Positions 1 to 9,838 of a DNA stretch of 64,000 nucleotides are shown here, one piece after another (position 1 is the stretch's first letter; every line of letters begins with the position of its first letter). The stretch is from positions 124,001 to 188,000 of the forward strand of contig NTKK01000001.1 in the NCBI GenBank assembly GCA_002457675.1. Direction: 5' to 3'. Source of the stretch: Bacteroidetes bacterium MED-G17. Its GTDB lineage: Bacteria > Bacteroidota > Bacteroidia > NS11-12g > UBA9320. The translations under genes and the position numbers were made by a program. A model generated the notes under the pieces. The model did no database searches. It was not told where the DNA came from and was given only the letters and a program-made list of their open reading frames with translations.

Positions 1-1
1 C

Positions 2-256
2 CCAAGAGATGAAGATCCTGAACGAATAATTGCTGCAATGAGCGAGGGGGTCCTGCCACAGGATAATAAAAAAACCCTTGCAATAGCAAATCGCAAAGAG
101 GCCATAAAAACTGCCGTAATGCTTTCGAATGCTGGTGATATTATTCTGCTTGCAGGCAAAGGGCATGAAAATTATCAAGAAATAAATGGGGTGAAACATG
201 CATTTAATGATTATCAAGAACTTAACAATCAATTAGAACTTTTGTCAAACCAATGA
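2..256 (+). CDS. murE: UDP-N-acetylmuramoyl-tripeptide synthetase MurE, C-terminal part
   Basis: This is the last 84 codons of MurE, the cytoplasmic ligase that adds the third amino acid (usually meso-diaminopimelate) to UDP-MurNAc-L-Ala-D-Glu. The gene is cut by the left edge, so no start is visible; frame 2 is open from the first base. The reading shows the Mur ligase C-terminal domain: a [10 protein letters not shown] stretch at the very start, which corresponds to the substrate-contacting DNPR..P region, then a conserved DAGD-like turn ([19 protein letters not shown]) with the GKGHE motif. It ends in an ATGA overlap with mraY. Identity is firm; the amino acid specificity cannot be settled from this fragment. 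Confidence 0.93.
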   Translation, partial: PRDEDPERIIAAMSEGVLPQDNKKTLAIANRKEAIKTAVMLSNAGDIILLAGKGHENYQEINGVKHAFNDYQELNNQLELLSNQ

Positions 257-1515
257 TTTATTATTTATTCAGATATTTAAGCCAACTGTTCGATTTTCCT
301 GGAAGTCAGTTATATCAATTTAGTTCTATTCGAGCTGCGGCTGCTGTGCTTCTATCTCTGGTTATTTCTTTACTATTTGGCAAAAGGTTTATTAGATTGC
401 TTCAACGCAAACAAGTTGGGGAAACTATTAGGGACTTAGGCTTGGCGAATGAAGGAAAAAAGAAAGGTACGCCCACTATGGGAGGTCTCATCATTTTGGC
501 AGCGATTTTAATTCCAACTATTCTTTTTGCCCGATTACGAAATGTCTATATTCTATTGCTTCTTCTTACCACAGTTTGGATGGGCTTAATTGGTTTTTTA
601 GACGACTATATAAAGGTGTTTAAAAAAGATAAGAAGGGGCTAAGGGGAAAGTTTAAAGTATTTGGACAAATTACTTTGGGCTTAATTGTCGGTTTTTCCT
701 TTTACTTGAATAAAGATGTTAGAGTTCGTTCTTATATTAAGGCAAATGAATATCAAAAAATCAGTACTACTCAAAACCTTAGAGATATTCAAGTAAATCA
801 GAATGGAGATAGTATTTATGTAGTAGACCATAGAAGCACATCAACTACAATACCATTTGTTAAAAGTCACCAATTCGACTATGCAGATTTGCTATTTTTT
901 CTACCAAAATCAAAACGTGCAAAATTTGCATGGATACCTTATATTTTACTGGTCATATTTATCATTACTGCGGTATCAAACGGTGCCAATCTTACGGATG
1001 GTATTGACGGATTAGCGGCAGGAACTGCTGCAATTATTGCCGCAACTCTAGGAATTTTTGCTTTTTTATCCGGCAACTTCATTTTCGCAAATTACCTCAA
1101 CATTATGTTCATACCTGAGGTAGGAGAAGTACTCATCTTCGCCGCTGCCCTTACAGGTGCTTGCGTAGGATACCTATGGTACAATGCCTTCCCGGCACAA
1201 ATTTTTATGGGAGATACGGGCAGTTTAGCTATTGGAGGAATCATAGCTACACTGGCTTTGATGATCCGAAAAGAGTTTCTATTACCAATTCTCGCAGGTG
1301 TGTTTTTGGCAGAAAATTTAAGCGTGATTATCCAAGTAGCTTACTTCAAGTACACCAAAAAGAAATACGGTGAAGGAAAACGAATATTTAAGATGTCACC
1401 CCTTCATCACCATTATCAAAAACTAAATTATGCAGAGCCAAAAATAGTGGTTCGCTTTTGGATCATAGGACTTATGCTGGCCATTTTGACTTTTATAACG
1501 TTGAAAATTAGATAA
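253..1515 (+). CDS. mraY: Phospho-MurNAc-pentapeptide translocase MraY
   Basis: MraY is the polytopic inner membrane enzyme that moves phospho-MurNAc-pentapeptide onto undecaprenyl phosphate to form lipid I. The paired aspartates lie near residues 117-118 (LDDYIK), the [10 protein letters not shown] loop near 245-255, and the SPLHHHYQ histidine cluster near 383-388, all hallmarks of the family. At 420 residues it is longer than the usual roughly 360 because of a hydrophilic insert around residues 155-215 (containing SYIKANEYQ and STSTTIPF); I recall such an insert from other Bacteroidota. The ATG overlaps the murE stop, which implies translational coupling in the mur/fts operon. Confidence 0.97.
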   Translation: MIYYLFRYLSQLFDFPGSQLYQFSSIRAAAAVLLSLVISLLFGKRFIRLLQRKQVGETIRDLGLANEGKKKGTPTMGGLIILAAILIPTILFARLRNVYILLLLLTTVWMGLIGFLDDYIKVFKKDKKGLRGKFKVFGQITLGLIVGFSFYLNKDVRVRSYIKANEYQKISTTQNLRDIQVNQNGDSIYVVDHRSTSTTIPFVKSHQFDYADLLFFLPKSKRAKFAWIPYILLVIFIITAVSNGANLTDGIDGLAAGTAAIIAATLGIFAFLSGNFIFANYLNIMFIPEVGEVLIFAAALTGACVGYLWYNAFPAQIFMGDTGSLAIGGIIATLALMIRKEFLLPILAGVFLAENLSVIIQVAYFKYTKKKYGEGKRIFKMSPLHHHYQKLNYAEPKIVVRFWIIGLMLAILTFITLKIR

Positions 1516-2853
1516 TTGAACAAAAAAATCTCCATATTGGGCGCAGGAATAAGTGGATTGGGAGCAGCGATGCTCGCATTCACCAAAGGAGATATACCTT
1601 TTGTTTCAGACTATGGTACCATAGACCAACCTACCAAAAATAAATTTTTAAATCAGAAAATTCAATTTGAAGAAGGAGGACATTCGGATAAACTACTTGA
1701 TGCGGATATAATCATCAAAAGCCCAGGTATTTCTCCCAATATTCCCATCCTATTAAAGGCAAGCGAACAAGGATTGGAAGTCATCTCAGAAATCGAATAC
1801 GCAAGTAGATTTACTAAAGCTAAAATTATTGGGGTTACCGGAACAAATGGGAAAACAACAACCGTAAACATAATATATCACATACTAAAAAATGCCGGGT
1901 TAGATGTAGCGCTAGTTGGCAATATTGGCAATAGTATGGCAGCTATGTTGGTGCATAAAGATTATGAATTTTTGGTTGTTGAATTAAGTTCATTTCAAAT
2001 TGATGGACTAAAGAACATTCATATTCCAATTGCCATAATACTAAATATTACGCCAGATCATTTGGATAGATACCAGTCATTTGGAAATTATGTGCAGGCC
2101 AAACTTAACTTACTTAAGTTTCAAAACGAAAATGATTTGACAATTTTTTGTCAAGATGATATTGTACTTTCAGAAAGTATAAGAAATATTGAAAGTAATA
2201 CACAAATTATCCCCATTTCTACCGATAGGTTGCTGACAGAAGGTGCCTGGATTAATGATGGTAGAATGGTGGTTAATCACCCAAGTCTAAAACAACAATT
2301 TAATATGGAAATTAGTCAACTAACTATTGGTGGCAAGCACAACTTGTACAACACCATGGCCGCGGCAATTGTGGCAAATTCATTGCTTATTCGAAAAGAA
2401 AAAATACGTGAAAGCTTATCAAATTTCACTAGTGTAGAGCACCGATTAGAGTGGGTGTTGCGGTTGAAAGGTGTTGAGTTTATCAATGACTCAAAAGCAA
2501 CCAATGTAAATGCCTCTTGGTATGCCTTAGAGTCAGCAAAAGATCCTGTCATTTGGATTATGGGGGGTGTAGATAAAGGCAATGATTATGAATTGCTTAA
2601 GCCACTTGTGAAGGACAAAGTGCGAATTATTATATGCTTAGGTATCGATAATTTAAAAATACATGATGCCTTTGGGCAAGATGTTGAGCTGGTGCTAAAT
2701 ACAACAAGTATGGATGAAGCTGTAAATATGGCCTTTAGACTGTCCAACAAAGAAGAACAAGTACTATTATCTCCGGCATGCGCTAGTTTTGATTTATTCG
2801 AAAACTATGAAGAAAGGGGCAAGAAATTTAAAGAAGCGGTAAGAAATTTATAA
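1516..2853 (+). CDS. murD: UDP-N-acetylmuramoylalanine--D-glutamate ligase MurD
   Basis: MurD is the cytoplasmic ATP-dependent ligase that adds D-glutamate to UDP-MurNAc-L-alanine. The N-terminal dinucleotide-like motif is ILGAGISGLGAA, the ATP loop VTGTNGKTTT is near residues 107-116, the ELSSFQ and NITPDHLDRY motifs of the central domain follow, and NDSKATN marks the start of the C-terminal domain. The length of 445 residues is normal. The start is a TTG directly after the mraY stop codon; no in-frame ATG lies near it, and the homologous N-terminus begins here. It shares one base with ftsW (TAATG). Confidence 0.96.
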   Translation: MNKKISILGAGISGLGAAMLAFTKGDIPFVSDYGTIDQPTKNKFLNQKIQFEEGGHSDKLLDADIIIKSPGISPNIPILLKASEQGLEVISEIEYASRFTKAKIIGVTGTNGKTTTVNIIYHILKNAGLDVALVGNIGNSMAAMLVHKDYEFLVVELSSFQIDGLKNIHIPIAIILNITPDHLDRYQSFGNYVQAKLNLLKFQNENDLTIFCQDDIVLSESIRNIESNTQIIPISTDRLLTEGAWINDGRMVVNHPSLKQQFNMEISQLTIGGKHNLYNTMAAAIVANSLLIRKEKIRESLSNFTSVEHRLEWVLRLKGVEFINDSKATNVNASWYALESAKDPVIWIMGGVDKGNDYELLKPLVKDKVRIIICLGIDNLKIHDAFGQDVELVLNTTSMDEAVNMAFRLSNKEEQVLLSPACASFDLFENYEERGKKFKEAVRNL

Positions 2854-3977
2854 TGCTTGGGATTCGGAAATACTTTAAAGGAGACCCAGTTATTTGGCTA
2901 ATTGCCACTTTACTCACACTGATGGGCTTGTTGGCTGTTTATAGTGCAACAGGTACTTTGGCTTATGCCAATAATCGAAGCCCTCAAACCTACTTATTCA
3001 AGCAATTGTTTCTCGCAGCTTTAGGTTTTGGAATCATGTGGCTTGCTCATCTGGTTAACTTTCAGTATTATTCTAGAGTTTCTCAAATTTTAATTCTTAT
3101 AAGTATTCCATTGTTGCTTTACACGCTTTATCAAACGAAGGAAGTAAATGCGGCAAAAAGATGGATCACCCTTCCGCTAATTGGGCTATCTTTTCAAACA
3201 TCCGATTTTGCAAAATTGGGCTTAATTATGTATGTGGCTCGATTTTTATCCAAACACCAAGAAGAGGATTCAAAGAGTAAATATCTTTACATTTTAGCCA
3301 GTATTTCTGTTGTATGTCTGCTTATTTTCCCTGCTGATTTGTCTACATCAGCGCTATTGTTCTTAACATCTATTGTGTTGTTATTTGTTGGTCGAATTCC
3401 ATTTAAATACTTAGGGGGTATTGCTATTGGAGGTGCATTGTTGTTTTTTATAGGTTACACCATACTTATCAACTCAGACAATACAGGAAGAACCGGTGTT
3501 TGGAAATCTAGAGTGGAAACATTTTTGGGTCAAGAGGATGCTGACCCTGCGAAAACTTTTCAAAACGATCAAGCTAAAATTGCCATCGTACGAGGGGGGC
3601 TATTTGGTGTTGGCCCAGGGAAAAGTGTGCAAAGAAATTTTTTACCATCACCTTATACCGATTTTATATACAGCATAATTATTGAAGAATATGGATTGGT
3701 GTTCGGGGCACTCCCTATTTTATTCTTGTACCTATTGCTGCTATGGCGGTCGATAAAAATTGTTATCAATACCCCTAAAAGTTTTGGTGCTTTTTTAGCA
3801 ATTGGCTTGTGTCTTTTGGTGGTGCTGCAGGCTTTGGTTCATATGGGTGTCAATGTAAATGTATTTCCTGTAACAGGGTTGACCTTACCCATGGTAAGTT
3901 TAGGTGGGACGTCGCTATTATTTACCAGTATGGCTTTTGGGATAATTCTAAGTGTTAGTAGATATGGAAAAGAATAG
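2853..3977 (+). CDS. ftsW: Septal peptidoglycan glycosyltransferase FtsW
   Basis: FtsW is the SEDS-family membrane glycosyltransferase that polymerises lipid II at the division septum together with a class B penicillin-binding protein. The 374-residue product has about ten hydrophobic segments, an early VYSATGT motif, and the SEDS C-terminal signature VNVFPVTGLTLPMVSLGGTS. Its place between murD and murG argues for FtsW rather than the elongation paralogue RodA. The start codon overlaps the murD stop by one base, and the 3' end overlaps murG by 14 bases if murG starts at its ATG. Confidence 0.95.
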   Translation: MLGIRKYFKGDPVIWLIATLLTLMGLLAVYSATGTLAYANNRSPQTYLFKQLFLAALGFGIMWLAHLVNFQYYSRVSQILILISIPLLLYTLYQTKEVNAAKRWITLPLIGLSFQTSDFAKLGLIMYVARFLSKHQEEDSKSKYLYILASISVVCLLIFPADLSTSALLFLTSIVLLFVGRIPFKYLGGIAIGGALLFFIGYTILINSDNTGRTGVWKSRVETFLGQEDADPAKTFQNDQAKIAIVRGGLFGVGPGKSVQRNFLPSPYTDFIYSIIIEEYGLVFGALPILFLYLLLLWRSIKIVINTPKSFGAFLAIGLCLLVVLQALVHMGVNVNVFPVTGLTLPMVSLGGTSLLFTSMAFGIILSVSRYGKE

Positions 3978-5061
3978 CAGAACTATAAAAAGAGTTTTGC
4001 TCTCTGGGGGAGGTACTGGTGGCCATATTTATCCTGCTGTCGCTATTGCAAATGAACTTAATCGGCAGTTTCCTGATATAGAAGTTTTGTTTGTGGGTTC
4101 AAAGGCGCGTATGGAAATGGAGAAAGTTCCCAAGGCCGGCTATCCTATCGAAGGGCTTTGGATTTCTGGTTTTGATAGGAAAAATTGGAAAAAGAATCTC
4201 TTGTTTCCTTTCAAACTTATTCACGCCCTTTGGAAATCACACAAAATCATAAAAAAGTTTAAACCAGATGTTTGCATTGGGACAGGTGGATTTGCCAGTG
4301 GTCCTGTAAACTGGATGGCAACACAAAAAAATATTCCTCTATTGATTCAAGAACAAAATAGCTTTCCGGGCATTACCAATAAATTGTTGGCACAGAGGGC
4401 AAGCAAAGTCTGTATAGCAAATGAAGAAGTTAAAAAGTACTTCCCGAAAGATAACATTGTTGTTACAGGAAATCCCGTGCGAAATGATTTGATTTCTGTT
4501 CACTCTAAAGAGCAAGCAAGAAAAGTATTACAGCTTAAAGAGATGCCAACGCTTTTGATAATTGGCGGGTCTTTGGGTGCCAAAACAATTAACCAAACAA
4601 TTGAAAAAGGATTAAATACTTTTGATGAGGAGAAAATTCAACTTATTTGGCAAACAGGCAAAAATTTTACCACCAACAAGCAATTTAAATATGGACTAAG
4701 AAAAGTATTTATATACGATATGGCCAATGCTTATGCCGCTGCGGATGTAGTCATTTCAAGAGCTGGAGCACTATCCATTTCTGAATTAGCGGCAACGCAC
4801 AAACCTTGTATTTTGGTTCCTTCTCCAAATGTTGCGGAAGACCATCAAACAAAAAATGCTTTGGTTTTGGCACAAAAAAATGCTGCTATTATGGTTTCAG
4901 ACCAAGAAGCGAAATCAAAATTAATTGCTGTGGCCGCACAGCTCTTAAAAAATACTGAACGTCAAAATGCACTATCTGAAGCAATTAAACAATTTAACTT
5001 TCCAAATGCCACCGCGGAAATAGTAAATGCAATTAAGGAAATCTATGCTAGCAAGTCTTAA
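3964..5061 (+). CDS. murG: Lipid II synthase MurG
   Basis: MurG is the membrane-associated GT28 glycosyltransferase that adds GlcNAc to lipid I to give lipid II. The N-terminal glycine loop LLSGGGTGGHIYPA, the acceptor motif EQNSFPGITNK, a second glycine loop IIGGSLGA and the UDP-sugar site SRAGALSISELAA are all present in order. I chose the ATG at 3964, giving 365 residues beginning MEKNSRTIKRV. An in-frame GTG at 3952 would add four residues; neither has a convincing ribosome binding site. It overlaps ftsW at its 5' end and murC at its 3' end, so the three are probably coupled. Confidence 0.95.
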   Translation: MEKNSRTIKRVLLSGGGTGGHIYPAVAIANELNRQFPDIEVLFVGSKARMEMEKVPKAGYPIEGLWISGFDRKNWKKNLLFPFKLIHALWKSHKIIKKFKPDVCIGTGGFASGPVNWMATQKNIPLLIQEQNSFPGITNKLLAQRASKVCIANEEVKKYFPKDNIVVTGNPVRNDLISVHSKEQARKVLQLKEMPTLLIIGGSLGAKTINQTIEKGLNTFDEEKIQLIWQTGKNFTTNKQFKYGLRKVFIYDMANAYAAADVVISRAGALSISELAATHKPCILVPSPNVAEDHQTKNALVLAQKNAAIMVSDQEAKSKLIAVAAQLLKNTERQNALSEAIKQFNFPNATAEIVNAIKEIYASKS

Positions 5062-6406
5062 AAATATTTTCATATTAGGTATCGGCGGCATTGGCACAAG
5101 TGCTTTGGCCAAGTTTTTTAAAAAAAATGGAAAAGAAGTTTTTGGGTATGACATAATCCCAAGTCTTCGAACAAAAGAATTGGAAGACGAAGGAATAATT
5201 ATTTCTTACGAAGACGAGCTAAAAAAAATTCCTCTGAAGATCATGGATGAAAAAGAGCATTCATTGATTGTATATACGCCTGCTATTCCTGATCATTTGA
5301 ACCTATACCAGTATTTCTTACAACACAATTTTAAGGTGAAGAAAAGGGCGGAAGTTTTAGGGATAATTTCAGAAAACACAAAAAATATTTCAGTTGCAGG
5401 AACCCACGGAAAAACCACAACTACGGCAATACTTACCCACCTAATGATGGCAAACGACGCGAATATAGCTGCGTTTGTTGGTGGAATAATGACAAACTAC
5501 AACAGCAACTATGTATTCAAAAAAGGATCGGGAGTAGATATTACCATTACTGAAGCAGATGAATTTGATCGTTCATTCTTGCACCTTTTTCCTTCCATAG
5601 CACTTATCACCTCTGTAGATGCAGATCACCTTGATATTTATAAAAACAAACAAAATTTTGACCTTTCCTTTCAAATATTTGCGCAGCAGGTAAATCAAAA
5701 TAATTTAATTGTCAATTATCGTATCAAAGAACAATTTCCCGGAGCACTTACCTATGGTATAGAGGAAGGGGATTATAAGCCCAAAAATCTTCAATCTACT
5801 GAAGACGGATGGTATTTTGACATACAAACCCCTCAAAATAGTTACCAAAATTTTCAGCTTAATTATGGAGGAAAACACAACTTGGAAAATGCAATTGGTG
5901 CAATTTCACTTGCCCTGCATTTTGGCATGGCTATTAATGATATAAAAGAAAAGCTTGCTACCTTTTCAGGCATAAAAAGAAGGTTTGAAAAAGTTATAGA
6001 TAAACCCAATATATTGTTTATTGACGATTATGCCCACCATCCGCAAGAAATAAAAAGCACCTTGAAATCCTTAAAAGAAAAGTATCCTAAAAGAACAATT
6101 TTGGGTGTTTTCCAACCCCATCTCTATTCTAGGACCCAAGACTTTTTAGATGAATTTGCCCAAGCGCTTTCCCTCCTTGACAAATGTTATCTATTGCCCA
6201 TATATCCAGCTAGAGAAAAACCAATACCTGGTATAACATCTGTTAAAATTGCTCAAAAAATGAAGCCTCAAGCCAAGGTAGTTACCAAAACTGCATTATT
6301 GTCAGCAATAAAAAGAGAAAAATTTGATGTCATCATTACTTTGGGTGCAGGAGATATTGGCTTATTGGTAGAACCTATTAAAAGAATTTTATCTGATGAA
6401 AAATAA
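5045..6406 (+). CDS. murC: UDP-N-acetylmuramate--L-alanine ligase MurC
   Basis: MurC adds the first amino acid, L-alanine, to UDP-MurNAc in the cytoplasm. The Rossmann-like start IFILGIGGIGTSALA, the ATP loop VAGTHGKTTTTA, the EADEFDRSF metal and ligand region, and the C-terminal DDYAHHPQEI motif are all visible. I prefer the ATG at 5045, which places the glycine-rich motif ten residues from the start as in relatives; an in-frame ATG at 5027 would add six residues. The gene overlaps the last 17 bases of murG and its own last 11 bases overlap ftsQ. Confidence 0.95.
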   Translation: MLASLKNIFILGIGGIGTSALAKFFKKNGKEVFGYDIIPSLRTKELEDEGIIISYEDELKKIPLKIMDEKEHSLIVYTPAIPDHLNLYQYFLQHNFKVKKRAEVLGIISENTKNISVAGTHGKTTTTAILTHLMMANDANIAAFVGGIMTNYNSNYVFKKGSGVDITITEADEFDRSFLHLFPSIALITSVDADHLDIYKNKQNFDLSFQIFAQQVNQNNLIVNYRIKEQFPGALTYGIEEGDYKPKNLQSTEDGWYFDIQTPQNSYQNFQLNYGGKHNLENAIGAISLALHFGMAINDIKEKLATFSGIKRRFEKVIDKPNILFIDDYAHHPQEIKSTLKSLKEKYPKRTILGVFQPHLYSRTQDFLDEFAQALSLLDKCYLLPIYPAREKPIPGITSVKIAQKMKPQAKVVTKTALLSAIKREKFDVIITLGAGDIGLLVEPIKRILSDEK

Positions 6407-7127
6407 AGGCAGAAAAATACTATTTATTAGCTTGCTTATTCTTTTAATAATTCCTTTGGTTTTTTACCTCTTTTCGGAAAAACCATATCATACAATTCAA
6501 AGAATTAAAGTTTCTTTTTCTGCAAAACAGAGCAATACAATGATCAGCGAAGAAGATGTCCTCTATAAAATATACTTGACAAAAAAGTTAGAGAAAGGCC
6601 AAAAAATTGAAGTTCATGATCAAGATTTAAAACAGATAAAAGACACCTTATTGTCTCATCCACACATTAAAGATGCACATATAATTGCAAATCTAAATGG
6701 AACATTACAAATTGAAGTGGAGCAGGTTTTACCCATCTTATCAATTATATTATCCAATGGCACGCAGTACATACTTACTCAAGACAGCAATCTGGTGCCC
6801 TTCCCCAAAGAATATTTTCAAAAAGTCCCTGTGGCAACGGGAAATATCAACAAAAATGTGATTAGCAAACTATACACACTAGGGTCCTATGTTCAAGAAA
6901 AGCCCTTTTGGAATGCCTCTTTAGAACAGATTTTTGTAAATAAGAAAGGTGATATTCAATTGATTACCAAATTGGGTTCATTTGAAATACTCCTTGGGGA
7001 TACAAAAAACTTAAATGACAAATTGAACCGAAGCAAAATATTTATAAAAGAAGTCCTTTCAACTAAAGGATGGGATGCTTACAAAGCAGTTGATCTTCGG
7101 TACAAAAAACAAATTATAGCATATTAG
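6396..7127 (+). CDS. ftsQ: Cell division protein FtsQ
   Basis: FtsQ is a bitopic inner membrane protein that links early and late division proteins. The 243-residue product has a short cytoplasmic N-terminus (MKNKGRK), one membrane anchor around residues 8-26, and a periplasmic part that fits a POTRA domain (SEEDVLYKIY to LQIEVEQV) followed by a beta-rich region. Primary sequence conservation in this family is low, so the call rests on topology, length and position between murC and ftsA. Its start codon lies inside murC, 11 bases before the murC stop. Confidence 0.88.
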   Translation: MKNKGRKILFISLLILLIIPLVFYLFSEKPYHTIQRIKVSFSAKQSNTMISEEDVLYKIYLTKKLEKGQKIEVHDQDLKQIKDTLLSHPHIKDAHIIANLNGTLQIEVEQVLPILSIILSNGTQYILTQDSNLVPFPKEYFQKVPVATGNINKNVISKLYTLGSYVQEKPFWNASLEQIFVNKKGDIQLITKLGSFEILLGDTKNLNDKLNRSKIFIKEVLSTKGWDAYKAVDLRYKKQIIAY

Positions 7128-7129
7128 AA

Positions 7130-8464
7130 ATGACAAAAAAAATTGTAGTAGGACTAGACATTGGAACCACGAAAATTTGCTCAATTGTGGGTCGACTAAA
7201 TGAGCACAACAAACTGGAAGTTTTAGGTGTAGGAAAACGCCCTTCTGATGGGGGCGTTACCCGAGGGGTGGTTACAAACATCAATAAAACGGTAGATGCT
7301 ATAATTCACTCCGTCAAACAAGCTGAAGAAATCTCGAACGTAGATATTCAAAATGTGCATGTAGGCATTGCTGGTTCGCATATCAAAAGTTTTCAGCACA
7401 GCGGAATGCTTATCCGTCAAGATGTAGAGTCAGAAATTACGCAAACTGACTTAAACAGACTGGAGGAGGACATGCACCGAACAGCTGTTCAGCCAGGAGA
7501 TAAAATTTTACATGTATTGCCTCAAGATTATACCGTAGATGGTGAACCCAACATTGTAGACCCAATTGGTATGGCAGGAATTCGATTGGAAGGGAATTTT
7601 CATATTATTACCGGACAAATTTCAGCAGTAAAAAATATCAATAGATGCGTTCAGAGATCTGATTTTCAAGTTGCTGGGGTTACCTTAGAACCTTTAGCGA
7701 GTGCATCAGCTGTTTTAAGTCCAGAAGAATTAGAGGCTGGAGTTGCTTTGGTTGATATTGGAGGCGGTACAACCGATGTAGCTATATTTCATGAAAGTAT
7801 TATCAGACATTCCGCAGTAATTCCTTATGGTGGAGATATCATCACTAAAGACATTAAGGAAGGTTGCTCTGTTATGCAATCTCACGCAGAATTGCTTAAA
7901 GTAAAAGCGGGCTCATGCTTAGCAGAATTGACCAATGAAAATGAGATCATTACCATACCCGGCATTAGAGGAAGAGATCCAAAAGAAATTTCAGTTAAAA
8001 ATCTAGCTAAAATTATTGAGGCAAGAATGTCTGAAATACTAAATCTCGTGTATTACCACATAAAAGCAAGCAATATGGAGAAAAAGCTGACCTGCGGAAT
8101 TGTGCTTACCGGTGGTGGGGCAATGATGAAAAACATCCTACAACTTTGCGAGCTTACTACCGGCCTTGATACAAGAATTGGCTATCCCAACGAACATCTT
8201 GCCAACAGCTTTTCAGACGACTTAAAAAGTCCTATATATGCAACAGCAGTGGGTTTAGTTCTTAGAGGTTATCAAGACAATTTGCAATTTGACAACAGCG
8301 AAAAAGTTCTCGAAGAGGTTCAAGTAGAAGATCCAAAAGAAGAAGTTGAGGAATCAAAACAAAAAGAATCAAAAAAGAACTTTTTTAATACGATTGGAAA
8401 TAACCTCAAAGATTGGTTAAAAGATGAAACAGATATGAAAGATTTTGATGATATAAACAAATAA
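7130..8464 (+). CDS. ftsA: Cell division protein FtsA
   Basis: FtsA is the actin-like ATPase that tethers FtsZ to the membrane. Phosphate 1 motif VGLDIGTTKICSIVG is at residues 7-21, the phosphate 2 motif ALVDIGGGTTDVAIF near 205-220, and the adenosine motif GIVLTGGGAMMKN near 322-335. The C-terminus has a charged linker rich in Glu and Lys, then an amphipathic stretch FFNTIGNNLKDWLKD that should be the membrane-targeting helix. The 444-residue length fits Bacteroidota FtsA. Two bases separate it from ftsQ and three from ftsZ. Confidence 0.97.
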   Translation: MTKKIVVGLDIGTTKICSIVGRLNEHNKLEVLGVGKRPSDGGVTRGVVTNINKTVDAIIHSVKQAEEISNVDIQNVHVGIAGSHIKSFQHSGMLIRQDVESEITQTDLNRLEEDMHRTAVQPGDKILHVLPQDYTVDGEPNIVDPIGMAGIRLEGNFHIITGQISAVKNINRCVQRSDFQVAGVTLEPLASASAVLSPEELEAGVALVDIGGGTTDVAIFHESIIRHSAVIPYGGDIITKDIKEGCSVMQSHAELLKVKAGSCLAELTNENEIITIPGIRGRDPKEISVKNLAKIIEARMSEILNLVYYHIKASNMEKKLTCGIVLTGGGAMMKNILQLCELTTGLDTRIGYPNEHLANSFSDDLKSPIYATAVGLVLRGYQDNLQFDNSEKVLEEVQVEDPKEEVEESKQKESKKNFFNTIGNNLKDWLKDETDMKDFDDINK

Positions 8465-8467
8465 GAT

Positions 8468-9838
8468 ATGACCTTTAAAGTAGAATTACCAAAAGAAAAA
8501 TCATCCATTATAAAAGTTTTGGGTGTGGGCCAAGGAGGCTGTAATGCAGTAAATTACATGTTTCAAAATGGAATACAGGGTGTAGACTTTTGCATTTGCA
8601 ATACGGACGCACAAGTATTGGAATCGAGCCCTATCCCCAACAAAATTCAGTTGGGCGCTGAAACCAATGAAGGACTAGGTGCTGGTGCAGATCCAGAAGT
8701 AGGAAAAAAAGCGGCATTAGAAAGCATGAATGAAATCCAGGAAATTTTGGGAGTCAATACCAAAATGCTTTTTATAACAGCTGGCATGGGAGGAGGAACC
8801 GGAACTGGTGCAGCTCCTGTAATTGCAGAAATGGCGAAAGAAGCAGGAATTCTTACTGTAGCTATTGTAACCACGCCTTTTAGTATGGAGGGCTCCCAGA
8901 GAAGTACCACGGCCAACAATGGTGTAGAAGAATTGAAAAAATTTGTAGATTCCATTTTGGTTATTTCTAATGATAGATTAAAGGAAATTTATGGAAAACT
9001 TCCGATAACAAAAGCATTTGCGCATGCAGATGAAATACTAAATACCGCTGCCAAAGGAATTTCAGAAATGATTACCGTTCAAGGTATTATTAATGTCGAT
9101 TTCAGGGACGTTTACAACGTGATGAAAAATGGGGGAAAAGTAATTATGGGAACCGGCACAAGTTCTGGACAGGATCGAGCTACAGAAGCAGCCAAGGCTG
9201 CAATTGCTTCACCGCTTCTTGACGATGACAAACTCTCAGGGGCTAAGAAAATGTTGGTACAAGTTGCTTATGGTTCTGAAGAAGAACTTACACTAGAAGA
9301 ATTTGATACAATTTGCAATTTTGTCAGGGACGAATCAGGCGTTGATACCATATTAAAAGCAAGTTTTAACGAAGACAATAGTTTAACAAACGATATTAAA
9401 GTTACGCTAATCGCAACAGACTTTAGTCCAAAAGAAAATCTACCAAAACAAAGTATTGAAATCACAGAATTGGATCAGCATATTCAAAAAGAGATACATA
9501 CCATGCAAGGTCAATTACTTAATGAAACCAAAACTCAAACCATGCAACTTTTTGAAGAAAATCAGGACCACGAAAAAATAAATCCGGAGTTGCTGGAAAA
9601 CAAACGAAAGCACATTGATCAAGCTAGAAGACTTAAAGAGCTTTCCAAATTACACCAAAAAGCAAGTGATGAAATGGAAGAAATGGAAGGAACGCCAGCA
9701 TACAAAAGAACTGGGGTGAAATTAACTGATGTCAACCACAGTTCGCAAACCGAACTTACTAGATGGAGTCTTTTTGACAAAGATGGGGAACCCATGCCTA
9801 AGTCGAACAACTCTTTCTTACATGATCAGGTAGATTAA
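8468..9838 (+). CDS. ftsZ: Cell division GTPase FtsZ
   Basis: FtsZ is the tubulin-like GTPase that forms the Z ring. The N-terminal GVGQGGCNAVNYM motif and the tubulin signature GMGGGTGTGAAPV (about residues 100-112) are intact, as is NNGVEELK downstream. After the globular domain, which ends near residue 320, there is a long charged linker and a conserved tail ending NSFLHDQVD, which replaces the proteobacterial C-terminal peptide and is the form I know from Bacteroidota. It is the last gene of the mur/fts run and its stop overlaps the stop of the convergent RRM gene by three bases, with no hairpin between. Confidence 0.98.
   Translation: MTFKVELPKEKSSIIKVLGVGQGGCNAVNYMFQNGIQGVDFCICNTDAQVLESSPIPNKIQLGAETNEGLGAGADPEVGKKAALESMNEIQEILGVNTKMLFITAGMGGGTGTGAAPVIAEMAKEAGILTVAIVTTPFSMEGSQRSTTANNGVEELKKFVDSILVISNDRLKEIYGKLPITKAFAHADEILNTAAKGISEMITVQGIINVDFRDVYNVMKNGGKVIMGTGTSSGQDRATEAAKAAIASPLLDDDKLSGAKKMLVQVAYGSEEELTLEEFDTICNFVRDESGVDTILKASFNEDNSLTNDIKVTLIATDFSPKENLPKQSIEITELDQHIQKEIHTMQGQLLNETKTQTMQLFEENQDHEKINPELLENKRKHIDQARRLKELSKLHQKASDEMEEMEGTPAYKRTGVKLTDVNHSSQTELTRWSLFDKDGEPMPKSNNSFLHDQVD

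Noticed and set aside
8647-8955. 102-codon minus-strand frame opposite ftsZ
   Set aside because: It lies fully within the strongly conserved FtsZ core and its product has no domain character; it is a shadow frame.
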